From assembly GCA_037783415.1 (NCBI GenBank), contig JAZGTN010000228.1:930001-994000 (forward strand): a stretch of 64,000 nt of DNA, in the 5' to 3' direction. The notes beneath the pieces are model-generated. The model was not told the origin of the DNA. It saw only the letters and a list, made by a program, of their open reading frames with translations, and did no database searches. Of the stretch, positions 10,565 through 22,364 are shown piece after piece (the first letter of the stretch is position 1; every line of letters starts with the position of its first letter). The position numbers were made by a program, and so were the translations under genes. This stretch comes from Leptasterias polaris. Lineage: Eukaryota; Echinodermata; Asteroidea; Forcipulatida; Asteriidae.

Positions 10565-11363
10565 ACTGCAGGTAATAATAATAATAATAATAATAACGAA
10601 GACTTATAAAGCGCACATATCCACCAAAGGTGCTCAAGGCGCTGTAACAAAGGAAGCGAAAAAACAAAAGGGGAGGGGACCAACAGAAAAACTCAGTTAG
10701 GAGGAACTAAATGCTTTAGACATGAGGTGTGTTTTGAGAGACTTTTTTGAATGAGTGAATAGTATTGGAGGTTTTAATGTGAAGAGGAAGCTGATTCCAG
10801 AGATGTGGTGCCGCGACGGAGAATGATCTGTCCCCCCAGGTACGATGAGATTTGACTTCTTGAAGAAGATATTTATTTCCTGATCGAAGGTTGCGGGATG
10901 GCTTATAGATGCTGAGCACGTCTAGGATGTACGTTGGTGCTTGCCCATTGAGTGCTTTGAAAACAATCAGCATCAGCTTGTATATGATTCTGGATGATAT
11001 TGGGAGCCAGTGTAGATTGAGAAGGACAGGTGTTATATGAGAGTGTTTTTTCGTTAAAGTGACCACACGGGCAGCGGTATTTTGTAGGCGTTGAAGACGA
11101 GAAAGTTGGACATCTGGAAGGCCAAAGAAAAGTGAATTACCCATGTCAAGACGAGACGTAACAAATGAGTGGACAAGCTGTTCTGTTGAAGTGCGGTCAA
11201 GATATTTTCGGATCTTTTCTATGTTGCGGATATGAAATGAGGCAGAACGAACTGTGTGGGAAATGTGATTCTTGAAACACATTGAAGAGTCAAAAATAAC
11301 ACCAAGGTTAAGTACGAGCGTGGTTAACCGGCTGGATTCGAGAGTCACATACAGAAAGCTCAC
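10565..11363 (-). pseudogene. 3' end of a CR1/L2-like LINE (RT thumb/C-terminal region)
   Basis: The minus-strand frame from 11363 to 10716 encodes the C-terminal part of a LINE RT protein: LNLGVIFDSSMCFKNH, LVHSFVTSRLDMGNSLF, LQRLQNTAARVV, ITPVLLNLHWLPISSRI and WGDRSFSVAAPHLWN. It lacks the catalytic palm, so it is a 5'-truncated copy. The 3' untranslated end holds the sequence around AAAGCGC and finishes in an (ATT)n-type tail at 10570-10600, typical of CR1/L2 elements. It is inserted in host repeat copy A. Confidence 0.85.
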
Positions 11364-11414
11364 AGGATTTGGATGAGGATTTGGATGAGGATTTGGATGA
11401 GGATTTGGATGAGG
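11364..11414. repeat. 12-bp minisatellite, about four units
   Basis: GGATTTGGATGA is repeated about four times head to tail. Confidence 0.85.
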
Positions 11415-11634
11415 TAGAGTAGGCTACACCAGTTGTTTCCAGAGATTTTGATTGAACCTGCCCCCGGATTGCTAAAACTCTAGAATACAAGGTTGTTAAA
11501 AGTATGCATGGCTTAACACCATTTTCAGGCGCGGATCCAGGATTGTTTTCTAACCGGCGGGTACAACGGCGCACCCATGATTCTGTATTTGTGGCTCAAC
11601 GACATTTAAGGGGTGGGGTCCATGGGCCTTCCGT
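11415..11634. repeat. Last segment of host repeat copy A and unassigned flank
   Basis: Text around TTTCCAGAGATTTTG, TGAACCTGCCCCCGGATTGC and AGAATACAAGGTTGTTAAA matches 32110-32180 in copy B. The rest to 11634 shows nothing recognisable. Confidence 0.6.
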
Positions 11635-11689
11635 ATGGCCCCTGGTGAGGCTCTGAGCCCTTGGCATTTTGGGGTCGCTATAGTGGGTA

Positions 11690-13600
11690 AAGATGATACT
11701 CTTCGGCGTCAGTTATATGAGAGGATGGGTAGACTATGTACACCTGGTAGGACCAGAACTCTTCCAAAGGACAACGATAAAGATGTTCCACTTGCAGATC
11801 GCTTTCGTAACTTTTTTGCAGAAAAGATCGATCGTATCGCCAATGCCTTGGAGGAATCACCTTCGTATGTGCACCATGAAATCGAATTTGCTACAACCGA
11901 TCTGGTGTTCGATGTATTCACTTCAGTTCTTGAGAGTCAAGTCGTCAAAATTATCAATAATTCAAGATCTGCAACCTGTCGACTTGATCCTCTTCCAAGT
12001 CATCTTGTAAACAAGTGTCTGCTCGAATTGAGTCCTGTCATTACTCGTATTATCAACTTGTCTTTCCGAGAAGGATACTTCCCAGATCATCTTAAACATG
12101 CGAATATCTCTCCGCTCCTGAAAAATGTTCAACTTGACAGCGAAGAACTGAAGAATTATCGACCTATTGCAAATTTAGCTTTCTTGGGAAAGATCATTGA
12201 GAGAGTTGCTATCTCGCAGATTCAGACGTATCTATCCTGTAACAACTTGTATCCTTGTTACCAGTCAGCGTATCGATCCCATCATAGCTGTGAAACGGCA
12301 CTTGTCCGGGTGTATAATGACATCCTTCTGGCACTTGACAAGGGAGAAGAGGCCATCTTACTTCTGCTCGACTACTCGTCAGCTTTTGACACCATCCGTC
12401 ATGATGTACTGATCCAGCGACTGCAGGAAAGATTTGGAATTCAGAATAGTGCTCTGAATTGGTTCAGGTCATACTTCTCCAATAGATCTCAATCAGTTGT
12501 CATTGACCAGCATGAATCTGCTACTCATTTTCCAGCCCAGGGTGTTCCTCAAGGGTCCGTATTAGGATCTCTTGCATTTACCTTGTTCTCCTCTCCCCTT
12601 GAAGATATCATCAAATCCAACGATATTTCTTGCATGATGTATGCAGACGACACGCAAATCTACTTGACCCTACAACATCATGAAATGTCGAACAGCGTTC
12701 TAAAACTTCAATCGTGCATCAAAGAAATTAAAAACTGGTCAACCAGGAATGGATTGATGTTGAATGAGGATAAAACAGAACTTCTCCATTTCACAAGTCG
12801 TTATCGTTCTCATATTCCTATTGTGCCAATTCAGTCTGACGATTACAATATTAATCCTGTTTCATTTGCTAAGAATCTTGGTGTCATCTTTGACAAAAAT
12901 CTCACAATGAGTAATCATGTTAATCTTATCTGTAAGACGGGCTCATTCGCACTTCACAAAATCAGCTCCATTAGAAAATATCTTGACCCCAAAATTACGG
13001 AAATTCTTGTTCATTCTTTAGTAATGTCCAGAATTGACTCATGCAATAGCCTCCTTTTTGGATTACCGGATTCCCAAATTAATAAACTGCAACGACTTCA
13101 AAATTCAGCTGCTAGACTAGTCACACGCACTCGCCCACGTGATCATTTAACTCCCATTCTACAGAATCTTCATTGGCTCCCTGTTCAAGTTAGAATTAAG
13201 TTTAAAATTCTCCTCCTTACTTTTCAATGTTTACAAGGCACAACCCAAGTTTAACTCCAGGACCTAGTTCACAAATATATTCCTTCTAGAAATTTACGTT
13301 CCAAATCCAAGTCCCTTCTTGTCATTTCCACCCCTGTTACAAAATCATACGGAGCTAGGTCATTCCAAGTAGCTGCAGCTGAACTGTGGAATGGCTTACC
13401 CGAGTCTGTTAAGGAAGCAGTCACGGCTGGCCAATTCAAAAGTCGCCTCAAAACACATCTATTCACCGTCTATCAGTAATTTCCGTTGGTATTTTATTTG
13501 TATCTTCTTGTTTTTTTCATTCCTTTAATTATAAAGCGCTTAGGGACTTAACAGTGATATGCGCTATACAAAAACGGTTTATTATTATTATTATTATTTG
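11690..13600 (+). pseudogene. CR1/L2-like LINE reverse transcriptase, 5'-truncated, one nonsense codon
   Basis: The frame is open from before 11690 to TAA at 13252, and continues in the same frame after that stop to TAA at 13479-13481. RT motifs in order are ADRFRNFFAEKIDRIA, LKNYRPIANLAFLGKIIE, QSAYRSHHSCETALV, LLLLDYSSAFDTIRHD, GVPQGSVLGSLAF, CMMYADDTQIYLT (YADD active site intact), NLGVIFDKNLTMSNH, LVHSLVMSRIDSCNSLLFG and LQRLQNSAARLV. After the premature TAA the expected tail continues (RSFQVAAAELWN, FKSRLKTHLF). The 3' end carries TAAAGCGCTTAGGGACTT and finishes in (TTA)n at 13581-13600. No endonuclease part is present. The nonsense codon and truncation make it inactive in cis. Confidence 0.9.
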
Positions 13601-14455
13601 TTTCTTAAATTAGACCTTAGTTTCGTGTTCATGCCTATCCGACAATCTCTTAAAAAGAGGAAGCGAACTTGAATGTCAGAACGACTTGAAGTACAATCAT
13701 TTTATCCCGGATTAATTGGCATGTTGATTTCAAATGATTATGTTACTGATGCAAATGTAAACAATTACAAGTGACATTTCATAAACGATTCGTTTTGGCA
13801 GATATCAGACTGTGACAATCGGTACTCGATTAACTTGAAAATTAGGTTATGTAAAATATATCGTTTCATTAATTGAAAATAAGTCTAAAAGTGAAAGGTA
13901 TCAAACTTAGGACTTTAAAACAGACTGATATTTGGACTTGTTGTCTGAGTGAGGAGTAAAATTTATAGTGAAAATAGCGTGCATATTCCAGGCATGATCG
14001 GCCCTATTTGGTTCTTGGGAAAAAGTAGGAAGATATTTTTGAGCACAAGGGCTGACCTACTTGTTCATAATCGTGTAAGCTTTAATAGACTTTTCAGGCT
14101 ATTCAATGAAAGTTTTTCAGATTTTTCAAAGGGCAGAACAATTAGAAATCAGACTTAAGTAGATACAATATCATGACTGACATTTACACAATGTGGAACA
14201 GTCGGCTGCCTGTGTGAAAATTTGACAGGCTGTGAACAAAAAACAACAAAACAATTCCAAAGTAAGAAAACAAAATCTTCAAATACTATTATGTTAGAAT
14301 GTCGCCTCTCTTCATTTTTTAAATTATTATCGTTTCAATGTTTATTTGTGTTTTTCCAATTATTTTCGCTTTGTAATTATTTTTACCTGGGAGGGGGGGG
14401 GGGGGGGGGGGGGCACGTGTCCCCTGCCCTGAGTCCTCCCCTGGATCCTCGCTTT
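13601..14455. other. Non-coding stretch ending in a poly-G run
   Basis: Nothing recognisable except a 22-bp guanine run at about 14392-14413. Short ORFs here are interrupted and show no family signature. Confidence 0.5.
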
Positions 14456-14457
14456 TT

Positions 14458-14760
14458 TTTTATTCAAAAAGAGGATACCGGAACAGTGCCACTAGTTCAG
14501 CGATCCACTAGAGCCACGCCCCAATTTCATAGACCACTCTTAGCAGCGAAAATCTGTGATCACCGATTGACGCTGCGCCTGTATCCTCGTTTTTGAATTA
14601 CAACAGTGACGTCATGTATAAATATGTAAAGTGTCATTTTAGGCTCTGATTTTAGAATGGCACCTCATGTTTAGCTAGCATCAAGTTTACTGCTATTGTA
14701 AACATAAAATAAGGCCGTGTCATTGGTAGTTCACTATGCATTAATCTCAGTTTAATGGTT
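14458..14760. mobile_element. Dispersed repeat with MITE-like inverted ends, copy 1
   Basis: 14460-14598 starts ATTCAAAAAGAGGATAC and ends GTATCCTCGTTTTTGAAT, an inverted pair of about 18 bp. A second copy lies at 34567-34715. The match between the two loci continues about 150 bp past the right end (GACGTCATGTATAAATAT through GGCCGTGTCATTGGT), so the MITE sits inside a larger dispersed repeat or the unit is longer. Confidence 0.7.
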
Positions 14761-15320
14761 GGCTTGTTATGCTTTGTATGCTTCCCGATACCACTGCTGG
14801 GATTGGTTTATGCCGTACAAGTTATTGTGCATGATGTTAGGATGCATTATGGGAACAATTACACTGACATTCTGCCTAATGCGCACAAACCTTAAACAGT
14901 CACTTGCATACAACAACACATTGCAAAAACCGGGGTGTTCAAACTGACGCCATGAGTTTTGTCACATAAATATACCCAATAGAGAGTCAAAAGTTACAGC
15001 TTTTGTTCATGTCGCTTGGTTCATAACTCAGGATTGAGCAGATTAAATATATTGAAGGTTTTTATGTGGCATCAATTTGCCTCACTATAATTGCTAAGTT
15101 AGTTGTTTTTTACTACATCTTGACGATAAAAGAAAACTCCTTTTTTTGGTATTAAAGTTAACTTGGTGTTTGTAAATATAGCAGAATTTTTAGTTTTCAT
15201 TAGCGTTAGCGTTTTACAAGTCAACTGTGAATGGGAAATTAAGGATCACTATTGATTTGACCAAAGTGTAACGATGACTGAAATGTTTAAATTTGACAAC
15301 ACGTTTTATTTTATTTTACA
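14761..15320. other. Non-coding stretch, nothing recognised
   Basis: AT-rich; no repeat or gene seen. Confidence 0.4.
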
Positions 15321-15404
15321 GACACAAGCTGGTGAGCGGCTAAATGGCTACACTGGACTGCCTTGCATGCGGAAGGAGGAAACGCTCACCAGCTTGTGTT
15401 TGTA
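15321..15404. repeat. Inverted repeat with 21-bp arms
   Basis: The arms at 15321-15341 and 15384-15404 match with one difference (core ACACAAGCTGGTGAGCG), with a 42-bp spacer. No further copy is seen in the window. Confidence 0.85.
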
Positions 15405-15601
15405 GAAAAACGTAACATAAAAAAACTATAATTATTGTCAAATACGCGTTGGTCAAGTCAATGGCAATCATTTATAAAGATCATTATGAAATTCCCTTTC
15501 ACGGTTGACTTAATAATTTTGTCGCTAATAGCTACTACCGACAACCACGCATACACAAGTTTCTTTCATCAACAAAAAAAACAGTCAAAACAAATGACTT
15601 A

Positions 15602-15893
15602 GTAACCACCAGTTAGAGCAATTGAATCCTGTTCAACAAATTGTGTTTTCCTCCTTACATCAAAACAAGGAGGAGCCAAGAACAAAACATTTCTTAGGCA
15701 CGTCAAGCATACTGTTTCCGGGCCAAATTGATGGTAAGTAATTTCCTTACCACCAGTTAGAGCAATTGAATCCTGTTCAACAAATTGTGTTTTCCTCCTT
15801 AAATCAAAACAAGGAGGAGCCAAGAACAAAACATTTCTTAGGCACGTCAAGCATACTGTTTCCGGGCCAAATTGATGGTAAGTAATTTCCTTA
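15602..15893. repeat. Two-copy tandem duplication, 144-bp unit
   Basis: ACCAGTTAGAGCAATTGAAT recurs exactly 144 bp later. The two units differ at about one base. A minus-strand frame stays open across both because 144 is a multiple of three, but it resembles nothing known. A diverged single unit is at about 24285-24380, within the segmental duplication. Confidence 0.9.
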
Positions 15894-18800
15894 AAATCTT
15901 GATGGAAGTTAGCGTACAAAAGGAATAAGCTTCGATCGTCTTGAGATATAAATCTGCAGCTCTTTGCTGGAGATTAAGACTAAATGTAGCCCATTATTGC
16001 ATGTAAATGTAGCCCCCTACTACCTAAAGTTAGCCCAACATTGTATATAGATTAAGTCCAGACTTAAATTGGGCCAACATTGAGATAACATGGTTATGTC
16101 TACATTTGGGTCCTATGGCTACATTTGGCACAAAGGGACAAACGAAGGAAAGTCGACCGCAACAATGATTACAAAAGCACCTTAGTCCTTCAGTTTTCAA
16201 CTACTCTTGCTCAAGGCGGTCGCAGTTTGTACTCCGAAGGCGAAAAAGACGCCGTAAAACCCACCCTTAGCCTATACAAAACTAGCATTGTGCGTATTGT
16301 ACTATGTGTGTATCACATCGCACGACGCCCGTAGCGAGTCATCCGAACTCGTATTACTGTCTGTGTGCGGAGGCCGTCAGCCGACCGCCTCGTTCGTCGT
16401 GTCCGTAACTTCTCGGTTTAATGTGTTTCTTTATATTTTCTTAATATCTTGCGACCGCAACTTTATTTATCATACCTGTCCATAAGGAAATATGGGCCAC
16501 TCGCAAAGTATGCACGCCGTTGCAGGCTCTTTCTGAGCCTACTTTCAACTCTCTCGGGATCTACAATTTTCGGCAGCAAACGTACAGTTTCCCTGCCCAC
16601 GGTCAGCCCAGCTTGGACACATTTTCAATGCAAACATTATGTATCCTTGGTGGTTTATTGGTTTGTCTGGGTGTTAATAATAAACATGGCCACATCTAAC
16701 GAGTCAGATTTGTGTTTCCTCTGACAATTCAAAGTTTGCTCAAATCACGCTTTAGGGTCTGCATACTGATTATGATTCTATGATTCGCTGCAACAGAGCA
16801 CAGGATTTCCCTGTAATTTAATCCAAGATGGAAATAAACTTGTTCCATGTTGTCCAACATTGCAAAATACTGACAACAATTGCACGACTTTACGACCTTA
16901 TGAATGACAACCTGCCCCAATGGCTGTTTTCAATTACAAAAATTGAAGTTGCGGCAGCAAGATATTAAGTGGCGGCCGCAAGATATAGGTGCGGGGCTGT
17001 GGAATACATATAATTCAGTAAAAATATGCACTTGTCAAGTGGCAACAATGTGGCTTAATACAAAACAGAACCATCAAGGCGTTGATTCAGAGAGGCTACG
17101 TGTACATCTCCCACACTACGCAAGCCAGCGTTACACATGCACTGCACACAGAGACTGCACATAGCTCGGGTGGGTGGTTGGCGCAGTAGCACGAACGGAA
17201 AACAAACTAAACCAAAAACTTATTAATAAATGAAAATAAAACTCCAACGCCTTGGTCAAGGCTTATGATAATAAGGCTAGTTTCCAACAGGCTTTTATAA
17301 ACATTACTGGTCGTGCACTTTTTTGAACTCCCGGGACCAAATACCTGAGCATGATTATCACTCTTAAATGACTTTAGTTTCACGTTTGGTTTACGATTAA
17401 GAAATAAATAAATATTGTTTGCTCTAATATTGTCAGGGAAGTAAAGTTTAGCCTACGAAATTTATGTACGTAAAATAACAAATCAACGAAGAAAACCTGA
17501 GAATAAGACTTGACCTCCGTTTCTTGTTACTGTAAACTTTGTAAATTGTTCCCAGTTGACGTTCATGTGCAATGGTTAATTGACTGTATAATGCTTGCGA
17601 AGATTTATGTAATTTTTCATTTTCAAAACTTTTGTTTAAAATCAATTTGAATGAGAAATACTTGTCTTCTTTCAAATAGGTTCATCGGATTCGATACGCA
17701 CAAGACTTGCAAAGTATATTTGCATCTGGGTGTCATTTTGTTTAAATGAAACCTTGGAGTGCAAGTTACGTAACCTTTCAATTTATGGATCAAGGACTAC
17801 TGCAATCGACGGCAGTCTTGGAAATCGTATTACAACAGGTATTTTTTATTGTTTACATCTTTTTCAAGCCTATTACCCCTCAGAGGGACTAGACAGGCCT
17901 AGTTCTTATAAAGGTGGAATATGCTTGCTTTTTTGCCCCTCAAGCTCCCTTTTTTAAACTGTTGTTTCTGATCAGCAGAATTGCCAATAAGCTAGCCAAC
18001 TCACAAACCTTTGACCTAAAGTACACACATACTGGCTCCCCCTGTATTGACCAAGCTATTTGTGGTGTCTGCAAGCTACCCTAGCTAGGGTTGATTGATG
18101 TATGTTTATCAAGGCCACAATCCCAGCAAGCAGTTACTGACATTCCTACTTTATGCACTATATGTGCACGACCCCATGACCTTGTGTCCAGAGTCATGGG
18201 ACGTGTGCAAAGGCATATGAGAGTGCCTGGCTGCTAAAATTGTAATGAGGTTTACGAGGTGACCCTCACCCCGCATTGACCAACTGTAGACCGCAGTAAG
18301 GGTGGACAAACAGCATCGTATGGGGGGAAAGGGGGGGGGGGGCTGAAATGAGTTTCTTGTTTGTGTGTTTTTGTTTTCTTGAATTTTGTGCAATGGTATA
18401 TTCCATTGGTCTGGAACCAGATCCGAGCTCAGACAATATATACTGTTGGGTGATCCTATTGGAAGATACCTGCTAGTGTACATATATTCGGCCGGGTGGT
18501 ATGAACACAGGTAATCCTGGCCGCAACTTAAAGGTCATATAATTAGATATCTATATGTCAACTGCAAAGTAGGTGTACGAATTGCTCAAATGCAGGTAAG
18601 GGAGTTTTTTCGAATTAAATGCAATGGCTTTAGTTTCCTTTATCAGATATTTGTTGGTCCTTTTCTTTTACTAAAGTTGTCATACGTAGAACCGACAAAT
18701 AAGATGAAGAAGGTGTCACATTTTGAGTAAATAATCCTATTACATTAAAAACGAATCTATAAAGTATTTGGCTTAATTCATTTTGTGAATTGGGAGAAAG

Positions 18801-19330
18801 TATTGAAGAAAAAACAACCACAGTGTCTAGCTTTGTAAACACAATGACCTTAAGTTTGTTTGTAACATCAGTAATGACATGTGCAGAATGATTTGCTTCA
18901 GACACAGTTTTTTAAAGGTAGTGCTATAAACTTCTATTATGAACTTCATATTTAGTAAACTGTCTAACTAAAACTAAACACTGACGTACTTTCTTTTTAG
19001 CAATCCTTAAATATATTTTGATCAACCGTTCTCCTTTGTAAAAAAAACCTTGTCTTAGTCTTTTATTATATTGCAAAAATTTAGCTTGACCGGCAGAAAA
19101 TGTTGGGCAGTTTACCACAACATTACCCACTGAAGAGGTCTTTGCACTATGTATTTCGAGTGCGTTTGGAATAAGATTCTCCATAAATCATGCGAGGATT
19201 TGTATTTCGATCCTGACGTTGATTGCAAAACCGATTTTGAGGCTAAATATAACAAAACACATTCAGAAAGTGTCAAAACAAAGTCATAATTTTAGGCCCT
19301 AACAGTGCGTGGTGAGATAATTAATTTGCT
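15660..19330. repeat. Segmental duplication, copy 1 (partner 24285-26050)
   Basis: Shared in order with 24285-26050: CCAAATTGATGGTRAGTAA, TTCGATCGTCT, GGGACAAACGAAGGAA, GTCGACCGCAACAATG, ATTGTCRGGGAAGTAAAGTT, GAACACAGGTAATMCTGG, TCTTCATATTYAGTAAACTG and GTATTTCGAGTGCGTTTGGA. Copy 1 carries about 1.1 kb (16180-17290) and about 0.75 kb (17710-18460) absent from copy 2. No ORF is conserved between copies, so it looks like non-coding DNA or an old element. 15955-16130 holds degenerate repeats of AATGTAGCCCAACATTG. Confidence 0.75.
17960..18300 (-). repeat. Dispersed repeat, inverted relative to 34990-35265
   Basis: The reverse complement matches 34990-35265 (GTTTGTGAGTTGGC, TTGATAAACATACATCAATC, CACAAGGTCATGG). 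It lies in the part of duplication copy 1 that copy 2 lacks, so it was probably inserted there. Confidence 0.7.
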
Positions 19331-19963
19331 TGGTTTCCTGGTCTACCCAGCTACTTTTACTTTGAAAATGTATAGCACAAGTGTTAATATCAAATATACC
19401 TTTTTCTTTTGCAACGTCACTGCCCGAATTTGTTTTAGCAATAATGCAAAGCAAAAAAATATGGCAACAACTTTATAACAATGTAACACGGTTATTCAAA
19501 ACCAGTGTTGAATTTGGATGAAACATGGCAACCAATAACGGGATTTATTTTAATATTTATTTAAAGTTTGCAAAAAAACGTTGAATTTTGCACAACCTAG
19601 AAACACGATTTAAAGTATTGATACATCAAGCTTCATCCGAGGCCACAAACCAATACAAAATTTGGTCAGCAGTACAAAAATGTGTAAATTTAAAGTATAG
19701 CTGTAAATGTTTACGCTACAACAGTTGTGCATTGTGTAACCATTTCGATACGACCTAGCATACAGTAAAAACCTAACAACATCTTCAGTTTACCTTTTGC
19801 AAGGGGAAAAATGAGTCACGCAACAAAGAAAACACCACTGAATTAAAAAAGAAAGTGACGTTAGGTATGAAAAGTACTAGGGACGCAAACAAGACTTTCA
19901 ATTTACATCCTCAATTTGAAGGAAGCTCACCAAGGGAGAACACGAGTGCGAACTTGGAAGAAC

Positions 19964-20900
19964 TATAGGTTTTCTCGGTCAAATTCGGCAAATGAGCAGC
20001 CGATTTCATTTTCGTGCGTTCGAATTAAAGCCATTTTGCCTCTCCAGTTTTTACTGCGTTTCAAATTCAGAATTCGGTCATTCAATTTCGTTTTGAGGCA
20101 TTCAAATTCCTTTAGCACTGTGTTCAATTTAGTATATCGTCATTCTTTTTCGTGATGCACAATCATCATTCAATTTAGCAAAGCTGGTTCGACTGGAGAT
20201 TTTTACTGATTTATTGTTTTCAATTTCGTAAAGAGGCAATCAATTTCGCTAAATGAGAATTCAAATTAATTTATGGTTCCAGGAGACTTTACATGGGGCC
20301 CATGATGTTTTTTCTTCTTTGTTTTCTCCTATATTCTTTTTTTGGGGGGGATCTTTATTGGTTAACTGGCCTAATTTTGTATTGTGTTTGAATGGGGTGT
20401 TTCTTTATGTTTTTCCTGGTTTTTGTTGTTTATGTTGTTTCTTCCTCAACCATCAATCTGTTGGCGTGCCAGACATCTTGGCGTATATGTTTAGGTATGG
20501 TTGTACCACAAGCTGCAAACTTATTGAAATATGCGTGTAAAACTGTAGCAAAAGCTCGTCTTCGAAGTACAAAGTGACTCAAGTGCAAATAAGTGAACCG
20601 TATATGCCTTATTAACAAAGCGTTTTTTAGATTGCACAAATTACAGAAATGACTGCCCAAAAATGAATTTGAATGACTAAACACACGCCTCAAAAAGCTC
20701 CGGCGAATTTGAATGCTGCTTTGATGAATCGTTAAATTGAATGATTATTTTGTTAAATCGAATGACGCAACAGTACATTTGACTAGTCATAAAACGAAAT
20801 CAAATGACCCTTTTTAGTAGCATTCGATTTCGCGCGAAATAGAATAGCGTGGTGGTTAAATTGGCTGCTCATTTGCCGAAATTGACCGAGAAAACCTATA
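19964..20900. mobile_element. 0.94-kb terminal-inverted-repeat element, interior of iterated motifs
   Basis: The ends are inverted copies: TATAGGTTTTCTCGGTCAA at 19964, with its complement ending at 20900. Similarity extends about 45 bp (GGCAAATGAGCAGCC). The flanking 400 bp on each side are packed with degenerate copies of ATTCAATTTCG: one orientation near the left end, the complement (CGAAATTGAAT) near the right. The centre (20280-20640) is unrelated T/G-rich sequence without a convincing ORF. No transposase is present, so it is non-autonomous. The superfamily was not determined. Confidence 0.75.
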
Positions 20901-21383
20901 TTTACATTTATCAGGTATTGTAGCTTGGGCTCTCTGTGTTATGTCCTTAGTTTACTGACGCAAAGCGCCACCCCAAAAACACAAGTGCCAACCAGAATTC
21001 GAATCATAGGCGTTAATAGACAATACAGTTGGAAATCTGCGAGCGTCGGTGGGCAATAACCGGCATTGTATAAACCGTTACAAATGTAGCAATTAGCCAA
21101 CACTCGCTTCCGGGGCTGCGTTGTTTGAAGTAGGGTTATATATTGCACGTTTAGCGAGAGGACAGCGTGTACCAACCTCAGCGCTTGCCGCCGTTCGCTA
21201 ACGCACACAAACCGTTTGGAATTTGAAAAGGGATTCATGCACGAATAGTTTCTCATCAGAACTAACTGTATTGGGATGAACAATATCAAAACCACAATAC
21301 TATAATTAATTTGATTTCTATAAATATGTTTCAGTATCAACAGCTACAGTAGTTAGTGTAACAAGTGAATATCGATGTTACAG
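20901..21383. other. Non-coding stretch with an unassigned 133-codon minus-strand frame
   Basis: A minus-strand frame at 20939-21340 is open for 133 codons and has hydrophobic stretches, but no motif I recognise, no splice context and no repeat partner. I do not call it a gene. Confidence 0.35.
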
Positions 21384-21850
21384 GGTATTGGCCGATAGAT
21401 GCAGAAAGAAGATACACAGAGACGTTCTTGAAGTGGCTATAGAATACAGGCGATTTATTGTTCTATCCTGGGCTGGTAATTCGTACAGAACGAAGAGTGT
21501 AGATAGAATTAGAGAAAACTGGATTTGGGCCACAATGTACAAGCATGTCCCACTGAGCTAACCAGAAAAGCAGAGAGTGCATAGATTTAGAAACAATTGA
21601 CATTATATAGGGAATAGGTAAGCCTTGGTCACTGACCAGATAATAGTGGAGGTCAGTGCAAGTCCATGGGTAGGTGATTTATGGGGTTGAGTCCTTGGTC
21701 AAGGAACTGGACGGAAGCTTGATAATTGGGGATAATGGGGTTTTCTAGAAACTATAATTATTAAAATAATTAATGGTGATGATAGCTAGATTCAGGGTTT
21801 ACATTAGCAATAGTTATCAATCTATTCCTACCAATAACCAACGGATGGTT
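21384..21850 (-). repeat. Possible solo LTR (minus orientation)
   Basis: Read on the minus strand, the block has a TATA-like CTATATAATG at about 21605, then an AATAAA signal at about 21450, and terminates in CCTGTAACA at 21384. That order is typical of an LTR (U3, R, U5 ending CA). The opposite end is unclear and I see no internal retroelement sequence. Confidence 0.45.
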
Positions 21851-21854
21851 GAAA

Positions 21855-22364
21855 AGTCATAAATGCTCTATTTGCGTAATTGCAGCCAACTGCAGTCGCC
21901 GTAGCCGAAATCGCTATATTCGACGTGGCTACCGCTTCCATGATCCAAATGGGATCACCCAGCACCTGATGGGTCTCTTCTCCAGTATACAGCATACACT
22001 ATTAATATGGAAGTGTGTGTTACAGCAGTGTTTCGAAGAGACTTTATGCTCAATTGTTTCGTTTACACTATTTGAGGCATAGTCATAGACTTTCAACTGT
22101 TGTTTTAAATTTTTGTTCAACGTCATGCTGACATATTGTCAAATTAAATGTTATCAAATTAAACAAAATACATTTGTTTCTGTTTGTTTCTTTATTTCTA
22201 TTATTTATTTCTTTAAAAACTTAAACTTACTTCCCACCTTATACACAACAAGGTTCAACTCAGTGGAAGAGACGCAATTAATAACTAGGCATTAGGTGTT
22301 TGTGTACAAACACGAAGCTGTTCCGGTTTTCTGATTCATAAAAAAATAAAAAATAAAATAAAGG
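21855..22364. other. Non-coding stretch between LTR-like block and satellite
   Basis: No gene or repeat recognised. Confidence 0.4.

Noticed and set aside
16125..17164. Several 60-90 codon plus-strand frames
   Set aside because: They lie in a segmental duplication whose other copy does not preserve them.
20939..21340. 133-codon minus-strand frame with hydrophobic segments
   Set aside because: No recognisable family, no splice signals and no support from duplication; plausible by chance in this composition.
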